Part shown: one piece after another, positions 9,080 to 16,665 of the stretch | Layout of the letters: each line of letters begins with the position of its first letter | Position numbering within the stretch: the first letter of the stretch is position 1 | NCBI GenBank assembly: GCA_029817715.1 | Contig: JARUPY010000457.1 | Location: 45,876 to 109,875, forward strand | Direction of reading: 5' to 3' | Source of the DNA: Melastoma dodecandrum | Lineage: Eukaryota > Streptophyta > Magnoliopsida > Myrtales > Melastomataceae | DNA length: 64,000 bases | Position numbers and translations under genes: made by a program | Notes under the pieces: model-generated | Database searches by the model: none | What the model was told of the DNA's origin: nothing | Seen by the model: only the letters and a program-made list of their open reading frames with translations

Positions 9080-10000
9080 TCAGCGCCTCGCCCGCGGCGC
9101 GGCGCCACCCCGGCGAAGGACGAGGTGGACCCAGCCTTCGATGACGCCCTTGCGCACCAGCGTGAAGCCCTGAAGGCGATAGGCCGAGAGCACCCCCGGC
9201 ACGTCGCGCTCGATGAGCCCCGACAGGACCAGGGTCCCGCCCGTCGCCACCACGGCGGACAGGCTCGGCGCCAGCATCCTCAGGGGCTTGGCGAGGATGT
9301 TGGCGAAGACGAGGTCGAAATGCCGGGGCCGGTCGGCCATGCGGTGGCGGGTGCCCGCCGCGTGGTAGAGCTTGAGCCAGGGGCCGAGGCCGTTGAGCCG
9401 GGCGTTCTCCCGCGCGGTGGTCACCGCCTCGCCGTCGAGGTCGCCCGCCACCACCGGCTGGCGCAGGTCCTTGGCGGCGGCGAAGGCCAGGATCCCGGTG
9501 CCGGTCCCGACATCCAGCACGTGACGCGGGCGGCGGCGCTTGCGCTCGGCCACGAAGGCCCGCAGGCATCCGAGCGTGGTGCCGTGGTGGCCGGTGCCGA
9601 AGGCCAGCGCCGCCTCGATCTCGATGGCGAGGTCGTTCGTCCGCCGCGCGTCCCGGTCGTGGGCGCCGTGGATCAGGAAGCGGCCGGCCCGGACGGGCTT
9701 CAGCCCTTCCAGGGAAGCGCGCACCCAATCCTGCTCGGCGATGGTGCGGAACTCGGCCTCGTCCGCCTGGTCCCCGATCACCGGGCGAATCAGCTCGCGG
9801 ACGAAATCCTCGTCCGGCTCGTCGGCGAAATAGGCTTCGAGGCGCCACGTCTTCCCGTCCTCGTCCTCGAAGGCGGCGACCGCCGTCTCGGTGGGGTCGA
9901 ACATCTCGCCCAGGAGGTCGGTCATCGCCCGCGCCGACTTCTCGTCGGTGTCGAGGCGGAGGACGTGAGTCGGGCGGTGGGGCGGGAGGCCTTCGAGCAT
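9080..10000 (-). CDS. prmA: Ribosomal protein L11 methyltransferase PrmA
   Basis: SAM-dependent methyltransferase that methylates lysines and the N-terminus of ribosomal protein L11. About 306 residues; the C-terminal Rossmann domain shows motif I VLDVGTGTGILAFAAA, the family motif FANILAKPLRML, and a preceding FGTGHHGTTLGCL stretch that is characteristic of PrmA. The N-terminal L11-recognition domain is less conserved. ATG 10000 (MLEGLPPHRPTHVLRL) is preferred because the reading frame upstream is low-complexity and unlike the family. Confidence 0.92.
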   Translation of the reverse strand: MLEGLPPHRPTHVLRLDTDEKSARAMTDLLGEMFDPTETAVAAFEDEDGKTWRLEAYFADEPDEDFVRELIRPVIGDQADEAEFRTIAEQDWVRASLEGLKPVRAGRFLIHGAHDRDARRTNDLAIEIEAALAFGTGHHGTTLGCLRAFVAERKRRRPRHVLDVGTGTGILAFAAAKDLRQPVVAGDLDGEAVTTARENARLNGLGPWLKLYHAAGTRHRMADRPRHFDLVFANILAKPLRMLAPSLSAVVATGGTLVLSGLIERDVPGVLSAYRLQGFTLVRKGVIEGWVHLVLRRGGAAPRARR

Positions 10001-10130
10001 GGTCCCGTCCCTGTAAGCGTCCGCGGGCATCCTGTCACAGGGAAACGCACGAGAACGGGGCGTCCCGCGATTCTTCTGCAACGGTGCCTGGGATTGCGTC
10101 ACCCTGTCCGTGCGTTGACCACGCATGCCA

Positions 10131-10155
10131 GGAACTCGCGCAAGGAGCCGGCGTT
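10131..10155 (+). promoter_or_regulatory. Candidate sigma-EcfG (general stress) promoter
   Basis: GGAAC at 10131-10135, then 16 bases, then CGTT at 10152-10155, a perfect match to the GGAAC-N16/17-CGTT consensus of PhyR/EcfG-controlled promoters in alphaproteobacteria. It points toward a small possible reading frame starting at 10199 and further on to modB. A single such match in 64 kb on two strands could be chance; its intergenic place argues mildly for function. Confidence 0.4.
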
Positions 10156-10198
10156 TTCGGGAGCTTCGTGTTCGAGCCCTCTCAAGGATGCGTAAAAA

Positions 10199-10402
10199 GT
10201 GACCAGTTCGCGTCGTCCCCTACCTGACCGGTCCGGTCCCAACGGGCCGATCGTCCTCGCACGGACCCCGAATCGGCCGCCCGTCTCACCGTATGGGGGC
10301 CCGCCCGCCGAGGCCCCCCTGTCCGGCCGCCTGCTGGTGGCCCTGAGTCGCCTCCACCGGGCGGAAACCGCATCGCGCAAGCCGTCCTCCGGCAAGGAGT
10401 GA
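10199..10402 (+). CDS. Possible 67-residue protein, unrecognised
   Basis: Reading frame from GTG 10199, preceded by AAGGA about 10 bases upstream and by the EcfG-like promoter. The product is rich in proline, arginine and serine; the last third (SGRLLVALSRLHRAETASRK) could form one amphipathic helix. No family was recognised and high-GC DNA makes such frames easily by chance. Reported because of its promoter context. Confidence 0.22.
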   Translation: MTSSRRPLPDRSGPNGPIVLARTPNRPPVSPYGGPPAEAPLSGRLLVALSRLHRAETASRKPSSGKE

Positions 10403-10559
10403 ACGGGGGTCCTCCGCCTTCCTCCCGCCGCCAAGATTGGCCCGGCTTCCCATCGGTCATAAGATCGCGCGCTCGGCGGATCGGAACGACCGGCCGCGGC
10501 CGATGGAATTGGCGCATGGCGATCACAGCACGCAGGGTCCGCGGGCCGGACCGGCGGGC

Positions 10560-11273
10560 ATGAGCTTCGGCCTCGTCCCCGGGGAGTGGCTCGGCCCCGA
10601 GGAGTGGCAGGCCGTCCTGCTCAGCCTTCAGGTGGCGACCTTGGCCACGCTCGTCTCCCTGCCCCTCGGGCTCGGGGTGGCGTGGCTGCTGGCGCGGCGG
10701 CGCTTCCCCGGCCGGGCGTTCCTCGATGGGCTCGTCCACCGGCCCCTGATCCTGCCGCCGGTCGTCACCGGCTACCTGCTCCTCCTCGCCTTCGGCCGGA
10801 AGGGCGTGTTCGGCGCGCCGCTCGCGGAGTTCGGCATCGTCTTCGCCTTCCGCTGGACCGGGGCGGCGCTCGCCTGCGCGGTGATGGGCTTCCCCCTGAT
10901 GGTGCGGGCGATGCGCCTCTCCCTCGAAGCCGTGGACCAGCGCCTCGAACAGGCGGCCGGTACGCTCGGCGCCTCGCCCTTCCTCGTGTTCCTCACCGTT
11001 TCCCTGCCGCTGAGCCTGCCCGGCTGCCTCGCCGGGGCAGTGCTGGCCTTCGCCAAGGCGATGGGCGAGTTCGGCGCGACCATCACCTTCGTCTCGAACA
11101 TCCCCGGGCAGACGCAGACCCTGCCCTCGGCGATCTACACCCTCACCCAGGTGCCGGGCGGGGAGGGGGCGGCGCTCCGCCTCACCCTCATCTCGGTCGC
11201 GCTGTCGATCACGGCGCTCCTCGTCTCCGAGGCGCTCGCCGCCCGCGCCGGTCGGCGGCTGGAGGCGGAATGA
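10560..11273 (+). CDS. modB: Molybdate ABC transporter permease ModB
   Basis: Membrane permease for molybdate import. The 237-residue product has about five hydrophobic helices and the permease loop EQAAGTLGASPFLVFLTVSLP. The late stretch KAMGEFGATITFVSNIPGQTQTL is typical of ModB/CysT-type permeases. ATG 10560 is preferred over an upstream frame that adds 41 unconserved residues. Its stop overlaps the modC start by four bases (ATGA), which indicates translational coupling. The periplasmic binding protein gene modA is not adjacent, although most mod operons start with it. Molybdate import is relevant to the molybdenum-dependent NasA further along. Confidence 0.92.
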   Translation: MSFGLVPGEWLGPEEWQAVLLSLQVATLATLVSLPLGLGVAWLLARRRFPGRAFLDGLVHRPLILPPVVTGYLLLLAFGRKGVFGAPLAEFGIVFAFRWTGAALACAVMGFPLMVRAMRLSLEAVDQRLEQAAGTLGASPFLVFLTVSLPLSLPGCLAGAVLAFAKAMGEFGATITFVSNIPGQTQTLPSAIYTLTQVPGGEGAALRLTLISVALSITALLVSEALAARAGRRLEAE

Positions 11274-12382
11274 GCGGGGAAGCCCCTTTCACCCTGGACG
11301 TGAGCCTGCGGCGCGGCGCCTTCTCCCTTGAAGCCGCCTTCACCGCCGGGCCGGGCCTCACCGCGCTGTTCGGCCGCTCCGGCTCCGGCAAGACCACGCT
11401 GATCGACCTGATCGCCGGGCTGGCGCGGCCCGAACGGGGACGCATCGCGGCGGGAGATCAAGTGCTCGTCGACACGGGTGCGCGGATCTTCCTGCCGCCG
11501 CACCGCCGCCGGGTCGGGGTCGTGTTCCAGGATGCGCGGCTGTTCCCGCATCTCAGCGTCGCGCAGAACCTCGCCTATGGCCGCGTCTTCGCCCGCCTGC
11601 CCCACGACGAGGCGGAGTTTTCCGCCATCGTCGGCATGCTCGGGATCGGCCCGCTCCTTGAGCGGCGCCCGGCAGGGCTCTCGGGGGGCGAGCGCCAGCG
11701 GGTCGCGATCGGCCGGGCGCTGCTGGCGCGTCCCCGGCTGCTGCTGATGGACGAGCCGCTCGCCGCCCTCGACGACGACAGGAAGGCCGAGATCCTGCCC
11801 TACATCGAGCGGCTGCGCGATGAGACCGGGGTGCCGGTGGTCTATGTCAGCCATTCCGTCGCGGAGGTGGCCCGGCTCGCGGGCACTCTCGTGGTGCTCG
11901 ATGCCGGCCGCGTCGCCGCCTCCGGCCCGGCCGAGACGATCCTCCGCCGGGCCGATCTCATCCCGGTGCACGGCGAGCCCGGCGCCCTGCTGGCGATGGA
12001 GGTCGAGGGATGCGATCCCGCCACCGGCCTCGTCCGCCTGACCGGGCAGGCCGGGCAGCTTCTCGTGCCGGACCTCGCCCATCCGCCGGGCACGCGGGTC
12101 CGGGTCAGGGTGCCCGCCCGCGACGTCCTCGTCGCCCTCGACCGGCCCCAGGGCCTTTCCGCCCGGAACGTGCTACCCGGCCGGATCGCGACGCTCACCT
12201 CCGCCGGGACAGGGGTGCTGGTGGAGATCGATTGCAACGGCGCGATCCTCGCGGCGCGGCTGACGGCGGCGGCGGTCCGAGACCTCGCCCTGGCGCCGGG
12301 GCGTGACGTCGTCGCCGTCATCAAGAGCGCCGCCATCGACCCCGCCGGCTTCGGGACGAGCCGCCCGGCTGTCGTCATCTGA
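11270..12382 (+). CDS. modC: Molybdate ABC transporter ATP-binding protein ModC
   Basis: ATPase subunit of the molybdate importer. The 370-residue product has Walker A GRSGSGKTT, signature LSGGERQRVAIGRALL, Walker B LLLMDEPLAALD and the switch histidine in VVYVSHSVAEVARL. The region after about residue 280 is a TOBE (molybdate-binding) domain with ARNVLPGRIATL, which is the feature that separates ModC from general ABC ATPases. It overlaps modB by four bases and is followed by a GC hairpin. Confidence 0.94.
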   Translation: MSGEAPFTLDVSLRRGAFSLEAAFTAGPGLTALFGRSGSGKTTLIDLIAGLARPERGRIAAGDQVLVDTGARIFLPPHRRRVGVVFQDARLFPHLSVAQNLAYGRVFARLPHDEAEFSAIVGMLGIGPLLERRPAGLSGGERQRVAIGRALLARPRLLLMDEPLAALDDDRKAEILPYIERLRDETGVPVVYVSHSVAEVARLAGTLVVLDAGRVAASGPAETILRRADLIPVHGEPGALLAMEVEGCDPATGLVRLTGQAGQLLVPDLAHPPGTRVRVRVPARDVLVALDRPQGLSARNVLPGRIATLTSAGTGVLVEIDCNGAILAARLTAAAVRDLALAPGRDVVAVIKSAAIDPAGFGTSRPAVVI

Positions 12383-12415
12383 TGGGGGCGCCGGCCGCGG
12401 CGACCGTGCGCCAAG

Positions 12416-12435
12416 AGGCCGGCTCCGGCCTTCTT
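12416..12435 (+). terminator. Possible terminator after modC
   Basis: AGGCCGG and CCGGCCT form a tight hairpin 33 bases after the modC stop, followed by TCTTC. The T-run is weak, so this is only a candidate. Confidence 0.4.
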
Positions 12436-12487
12436 CACCAAGAGCAAGAGCCGGGGCCTGCCGTGATCCGGCGATCCCCGCGTGTCC

Positions 12488-12595
12488 TCAGCCGAGCTGC
12501 GTCAGCAGGGTCAGGGCGCCGAAGATCAGCACCGCCGCGACGGAGAGGCCGAGCAGGATGAGGCTCGCCCGCGATTCCCGTAGGTCGGCCGACAT
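12488..12595 (-). CDS. 35-residue single-pass membrane peptide
   Basis: Short reading frame from ATG 12595 to TGA at 12488, preceded by a strong AGGGAGGGGG ribosome-binding site. The product begins MSADLRESRASLILLG and continues with a hydrophobic helix (about residues 11-31) ending LTQLG. This gives a charged cytoplasmic N-terminus and one membrane span, as in many real bacterial small proteins. It lies about 90 bases downstream of the M20 amidohydrolase on the same strand. Function unknown; no family recognised. Confidence 0.55.
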   Translation of the reverse strand: MSADLRESRASLILLGLSVAAVLIFGALTLLTQLG

Positions 12596-12684
12596 GCCCC
12601 CTCCCTGGCCCCTCGCCGGATCGTCCGCCGGCGACTGTCTCACCGGCTTTCGCTCCTGTCGAGCCCCGGCTCGCGCCGTCCGCG

Positions 12685-13848
12685 TCAGGCGGCCGTCCGC
12701 CGCTCCACCAGCCGCGCCAGGAATGCGCTGCCGACGGGGATGATGGAATCGGCGAAGTCGTAGCCGGCATTGTGCAGGCCCGCGCCCGGGCCGGCGCCGA
12801 GCCAGACATAGGCGCCGGGCACGGCCATCACCATGTCGGCGAAATCCTCGCTGCCCATCCGGGGCGGAGCGTTCGTATCGACCTGCGCCTCGCCGATCAG
12901 CTCGGCGGCGATGTCGGCGGCGGCCGCCGCCTGCTCCGGGGCGTTCTCCAGCACGGAGAACTTGTCCTCGATGTCCACCGTGATCTCGGCGCCGTAGGCG
13001 GCGGCGAAGCCGGCGCAGAGCTCGCGCATCCGTGCGCCCGCCAGCGCCCGGACCTCCCTGTCGAAGGTGCGGATCGTGCCGGCCATGTGCGCGGTCTCGG
13101 GGATGACGTTGTAGGCCGAGCCCGCCTCGATCCGGGTGATCGAGAGGACGATGGATTTCAGCGGATCGACGTTGCGCGAGGCGATGGATTGCAGCGCCTG
13201 GGCGAGGCCTGTCGCGACCACGATGGGATCGATGCCCCGATGCGGCTGGGCCGCATGGATGCCGCGGCCACGGATGCGGATATCGAAGAAGTCCGCCGCC
13301 GCCATCAGGGCCCCGGGGCGGAGCTTGATGTGGCCATGCTGGCCGCCCGGCTGGTTGTGCAGGCCGTAGACCACGTCGCAGGGAAACTTCTCGAACAGCC
13401 CGTCCTTCAGCATCGCCAGCGCGCCGCCGAGGCCCTCCTCGGCCGGCTGGAAGATGAATACCGCCGTGCCGTCGAAGTTGCGCGTCTCGGCCAGGTAGCG
13501 GGCCGCGCCGATCAGCATCGTCGTGTGCCCGTCATGCCCGCAGGCGTGCATCTTGCCGGGCACGGTGGAGCGGTAGGGGAGGTTGGTCTCCTCCTCGATG
13601 GGCAGGGCGTCCATGTCGGCGCGCAGGCCGATGCGTTTGCCGTTGTCGGTGCGCCCCTTCAGTAGGCCGACGACCCCGGTGCCGCCGATGCCCCGGTGCA
13701 CCTCGAACCCGTATCCCTCCAGCAGGTCGGCGACGATGCCGGAGGTGCGCACTTCCTCGAAGCCGATCTCGGGATGGGCGTGGAGGTCGCGGCGGATGGC
13801 GGTGAGGTCGTCGGAAAAGCCTTGGATGTGCGTGATCGGATCCATCAT
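12685..13848 (-). CDS. M20 family amidohydrolase (hippurate hydrolase-like)
   Basis: Zinc-dependent amidohydrolase of the M20D group (HipO, AmaA, IAA-amino acid hydrolases), which cleaves N-acyl amino acids. The 387-residue protein has the family metal sites: HAHPEIGFEE near the start, MHACGHDGHTTMLIGAA, the glutamates in FQPAEEGLGGALAML, and the late RMGSEDFADM. Exact substrate cannot be told from sequence. Two successive ATG codons (13848, 13845) start it, and the first overlaps the stop of the upstream FemAB-like gene (ATGA), so the two are translationally coupled. Confidence 0.9.
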   Translation of the reverse strand: MMDPITHIQGFSDDLTAIRRDLHAHPEIGFEEVRTSGIVADLLEGYGFEVHRGIGGTGVVGLLKGRTDNGKRIGLRADMDALPIEEETNLPYRSTVPGKMHACGHDGHTTMLIGAARYLAETRNFDGTAVFIFQPAEEGLGGALAMLKDGLFEKFPCDVVYGLHNQPGGQHGHIKLRPGALMAAADFFDIRIRGRGIHAAQPHRGIDPIVVATGLAQALQSIASRNVDPLKSIVLSITRIEAGSAYNVIPETAHMAGTIRTFDREVRALAGARMRELCAGFAAAYGAEITVDIEDKFSVLENAPEQAAAAADIAAELIGEAQVDTNAPPRMGSEDFADMVMAVPGAYVWLGAGPGAGLHNAGYDFADSIIPVGSAFLARLVERRTAA

Positions 13849-15065
13849 GCCTGCTCGTCGGGGGTGCAGCGCCGGAACGGGGTGAGGGTGTCGAGGACAT
13901 CGACCGCCTCGGCCACGTGGGCGCGCTCGCGCTGCAAGTAGTCGGCCACCGCCCGGCGCAGGGAGGGGTCGGCGATGTCGTGGGCGGAGTGCATCAGCAC
14001 CGGGCGGTAGCCGCGGGCGAGCTTGTGCTCCCCCTGCGCCCCCGCCTCGACCCGCTTGAGGCCGTGAGCGATCGCATACTCGATCGCCTGGTAGTAGCAG
14101 ACCTCGAAGTGCAGGAACGGGTGGTCCTCGATGCAGCCCCAGTTGCGCCCGTAGAGCGCCCTGTCGCCGATCAGATTGATGGCGCCCGCGATATAGGCGC
14201 CGGCGCGCTTGGCCATCACCAGCAGCACCCGGTCGGCCATGCGCTCCGACAGCAGGGAGAAGAAGCGGCGGTTGAGGTACGGCCGGCCCCACTTCCGGGC
14301 GCCGGTATCGGTGTAGAACCCATAGAAGGCGTCCCAGACCGGCTCGGTGAGGGCGGCGCCCGTCAGGTGCTCGATGGTGATGCCGGGCGCCAGCGCGTCG
14401 CGGCGTTCGCGCTTGATCGTCTTGCGCTTGCGGGAGGAGAGGGCTTCGAGAAAGCCGTCGAAGCTGGAATAGCCGTCGTTCTCCCAGTGGAATTGCTGAT
14501 CGGTACGCTGCAGGAACCCCGCGGCGCCAGCCCGGTCCCACTCGGCCTCGCGCATGAAGGTAACGTGGATCGAGGAGGCCTTGGTCTCACCCCGCAGCGC
14601 CCGCAGGCCGGCGAGGAGGGCCGCCGTCGCCTCGTCCGGGTCGGCGCCGGGACTGATCAGGAAGCGCGGCCCGGTCACCGGGGTGAAGGGCACGCTCACC
14701 TGCAGCTTCGGGTAGTAGCTGCCGCCGGCGCGCTCGAAGGCGTCGGCCCAGCCGTGATCGAACACGTACTCGCCCTGGCTGTGGGATTTCAGGTAGCAGG
14801 GCGCCGCGGCGAGGACCTTGCCCTCCCGCTCCACCACCACATGGACCGGCAGCCACCCGGTGCGGCGCGAGACGCAGCCGGAATCCTCCAGCGCCGAGAG
14901 GAAGGCGTGGGTGACGAAGGGATTGTGGGTCTCGTCGCCCGCCGCGAGGGTTTCCGGCGAGAGGGCACAGGCATCCCAGGCCTGCGCCCCGATCTCCTTG
15001 AGCCCGGGGAGAGCCCTCACCGTCAGGGCTGCGGCGTCCGGCGGCGGCGCGGAGGCTTCCTTCAT
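13845..15065 (-). CDS. FemAB-like GNAT family acyltransferase (DUF482/COG3146)
   Basis: About 406 residues of the GNAT-fold, FemAB-related family often annotated as peptidogalycan biosynthesis protein. Recognisable conserved stretches are QFHWENDGYSSFDGFLEAL, LSSRKRKTIKRERRDAL and FYTDTGARKWGRPYLNRRFF, and the C-terminal EAGAQGEHKLARGYRP block. The true substrate is not known for the family. ATG 15065 (MKEASAPPPDAAALTV) was chosen because the residues upstream are not conserved and run into a non-coding region. It overlaps the M20 amidohydrolase start by four bases. Confidence 0.87.
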   Translation of the reverse strand: MKEASAPPPDAAALTVRALPGLKEIGAQAWDACALSPETLAAGDETHNPFVTHAFLSALEDSGCVSRRTGWLPVHVVVEREGKVLAAAPCYLKSHSQGEYVFDHGWADAFERAGGSYYPKLQVSVPFTPVTGPRFLISPGADPDEATAALLAGLRALRGETKASSIHVTFMREAEWDRAGAAGFLQRTDQQFHWENDGYSSFDGFLEALSSRKRKTIKRERRDALAPGITIEHLTGAALTEPVWDAFYGFYTDTGARKWGRPYLNRRFFSLLSERMADRVLLVMAKRAGAYIAGAINLIGDRALYGRNWGCIEDHPFLHFEVCYYQAIEYAIAHGLKRVEAGAQGEHKLARGYRPVLMHSAHDIADPSLRRAVADYLQRERAHVAEAVDVLDTLTPFRRCTPDEQA

Positions 15066-15195
15066 GCCCGGCACTCTAACGGCCCACGGGGGAGGGGCAA
15101 GCGGCGGATGGATGCAGGGGGACTTCGCTGTCGCTGGAACCGGCGCGAGGTCTCCGCCTTTCTCGACGGGCTTCACCGGCTCGGCTGAGAACCCC

Positions 15196-15945
15196 TCAAG
15201 GCACAAACCCCTCGAACACCATCTGATCCGCATGCGCGGCGGCGTTGGCGCGCTGCTCCGGTGTGCGCACCGTCCAGGCCATGACCGGGAGCCCCGCGAG
15301 GAGGCGGCACAGGGTGGTGGGGGCGCAGGGCAGGTCGTCCACGCGCCAGGAGAGGAAGTCCGGCCGGGTCTCGTCGAAATGCAGGAGATCGGACAGGCTG
15401 CGGCGCTGGCTCGGCGTCATCGCCGCATAGGCGGGATCGTCCTGCCGCGTCTCGGCGACGATGCCCCTCGGGATACGGGCGGGCAGGCCCTCCCGCAGAG
15501 CGGCGACGACCGCCGGATCGAAGGATTTCAGCGCCACCGGCCCGTCATGGGCGGCCGCGACCTCCGCCGTCCTCCGGGCGAGGCGCAGGTCGCCGTCATA
15601 GGCCGACTTGATCTCGACGATCACCGGCACCGCCCCGGCCACCGCCGCCAGGAACGCGGGTAGGGTGGGTATCGTCTCGGCGGACCCCGCCACGGTCAGC
15701 CGGCCGAGGGCGGAGGCCATGGTGGCGCCGACCCGCTCGCTTGCCTCCGTCAGCCGGCCGAGGGCGAAGTCGTGGAAGACCATCGCCTCGCCGTCGGCGC
15801 TCATTTGCACGTCGCATTCGATGGCGAATCCGCCCGCCACCGCCGCGCGGGCGGCGCTGAGGGTGTTCTCCGGCCGGCCCGCCGCCCGGTCGTGCAGGCC
15901 GCGATGGGCGATGGGCCGCGCGGTGAGCCAGCCGAACCCCGTCAC
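15196..15945 (-). CDS. ugpQ: Glycerophosphodiester phosphodiesterase
   Basis: Hydrolyses glycerophosphodiesters to glycerol-3-phosphate and an alcohol. The 249-residue product shows the family set: HRG in IAHRGLHDR, PENT in GRPENTLSAA, the ECD acidic pair in FAIECDVQMS, and the HD in MVFHDFALGRLT; a late EIKS supplies the third metal ligand. No signal peptide, so cytoplasmic. The start is a GTG at 15945 that overlaps the TGA of ridA (GTGA), which fixes the start well. Release of phosphate-containing building blocks fits the phosphate theme of the first part of the window, but it is not linked to pst. Confidence 0.9.
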   Translation of the reverse strand: MTGFGWLTARPIAHRGLHDRAAGRPENTLSAARAAVAGGFAIECDVQMSADGEAMVFHDFALGRLTEASERVGATMASALGRLTVAGSAETIPTLPAFLAAVAGAVPVIVEIKSAYDGDLRLARRTAEVAAAHDGPVALKSFDPAVVAALREGLPARIPRGIVAETRQDDPAYAAMTPSQRRSLSDLLHFDETRPDFLSWRVDDLPCAPTTLCRLLAGLPVMAWTVRTPEQRANAAAHADQMVFEGFVP

Positions 15946-16418
15946 CCCTTCACCTCGAACAGGCCCTCGACCTCGACGGCGGCGTCGAGGGGCAGTTCCG
16001 CGACGCCCACCGTCGAGCGGGCGTGCCGGCCGCGATCCCCCAGCAGTTCGACCATCAGGTCGGAGGCGCCGTTCATCACCCCGGCCACCGCCGAGAAGCC
16101 GGGGGCGGCGTTGATGAAGCCGCCGAGCCGCACGCATTGCTCCACGGCCCGGTCGAGGTCGCCCACCGCCGCTTCGAGCTGGGCCAGGACGTTCAGGGCG
16201 CAGAGCCGGGCGGCCGCCTTGCCTGCCTCCGGTGAGACCGCGCCGCCGACCTTGCCGACATGTTCGGGGGCGATCGTGCCGTCCGCGCCGAAGCAGATCT
16301 GCCCCGAGATCACGACGAGGTTGCCCGCGCGCACGAAGGGCACATAGTTCGCCACCGGTGCCGCCGCCTTGGGCAGGCTGAGCCCCAGCTTCGCCAGACG
16401 GTCCTTGATCGTGCTCAT
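15942..16418 (-). CDS. RidA family protein (enamine/imine deaminase-like)
   Basis: 158-residue member of the RidA/YjgF family, which clears reactive enamine and imine intermediates. Conserved blocks are VVISGQICFGADGTIAPEHV and LCALNVLAQLEAAVGDLDR. It is longer than classic RidA (about 128 residues) and belongs to the subgroup with sequence near VRLGGFINAAPGFSAVAGVMNGAS, where the critical arginine of true deaminases is often absent; I do not see a clear arginine at that place, so activity as a deaminase is uncertain. ATG 16418 (MSTIKDRLAKLGLSLP) is a better start than an upstream ATG at 16460. It is the first gene of a - strand group with the phosphodiesterase. Confidence 0.88.
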   Translation of the reverse strand: MSTIKDRLAKLGLSLPKAAAPVANYVPFVRAGNLVVISGQICFGADGTIAPEHVGKVGGAVSPEAGKAAARLCALNVLAQLEAAVGDLDRAVEQCVRLGGFINAAPGFSAVAGVMNGASDLMVELLGDRGRHARSTVGVAELPLDAAVEVEGLFEVKG

Positions 16419-16553
16419 GCGGTGCTTCCCCTTTCGCGTTCGCGGCGGGTTCTGGAGCATGGCGGAGGCCCTCCGCGCAAGGGGCCGAGGCGGGCGCCGG
16501 AAGCGCCTCCGGCCCGCACGGAGGGACCCTGCCCCGCGCCCGGCACGGAGTTT

Positions 16554-16593
16554 GCGCGATTGACACGGCAGAGGCGATTCATAGTAATCGCGC
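16554..16593 (+). promoter_or_regulatory. Promoter with flanking dyad upstream of argD
   Basis: TTGACA at 16560-16565 and TAGTAAT at 16582-16588 form a plausible sigma-70 promoter with a 16-base spacer. The pair is embraced by an 8-base inverted repeat, GCGCGATT (16554-16561) and AATCGCGC (16586-16593), which overlaps both promoter elements and could be a repressor site. Transcription would start about 65 bases before the chosen argD start. Confidence 0.5.
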
Positions 16594-16665
16594 GCGTGCC
16601 GCCCGGTGATCGAGGCGGCACTTTCATTTGGTGCCGCCGACCCCTCGCGCGACGGAGACCGGACC

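Larger units (their letters stand above)
10001..10559. other. 559-base gap between prmA and modB
   Basis: Divergent intergenic region with no clearly conserved gene. No modA remnant or ModE-type palindrome was found. It holds a perfect match to the alphaproteobacterial general-stress (EcfG) promoter at 10131-10155 and a weak 67-codon reading frame from GTG 10199. On the - strand a stretch translating as APENAGSLREFLACVVNARTG looks protein-like but has no convincing start. Confidence 0.6.

Noticed and set aside
13845..15065. Leucyl/phenylalanyl-tRNA-type FemABX peptidyl transferase role for the FemAB-like protein
   Set aside because: Only the DUF482/COG3146 group signatures are visible; the specific motifs of tRNA-dependent FemX enzymes could not be identified.
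15942..16418. Confident call of RidA deaminase activity
   Set aside because: The catalytic arginine typical of true RidA deaminases is not evident, so only family membership is claimed.
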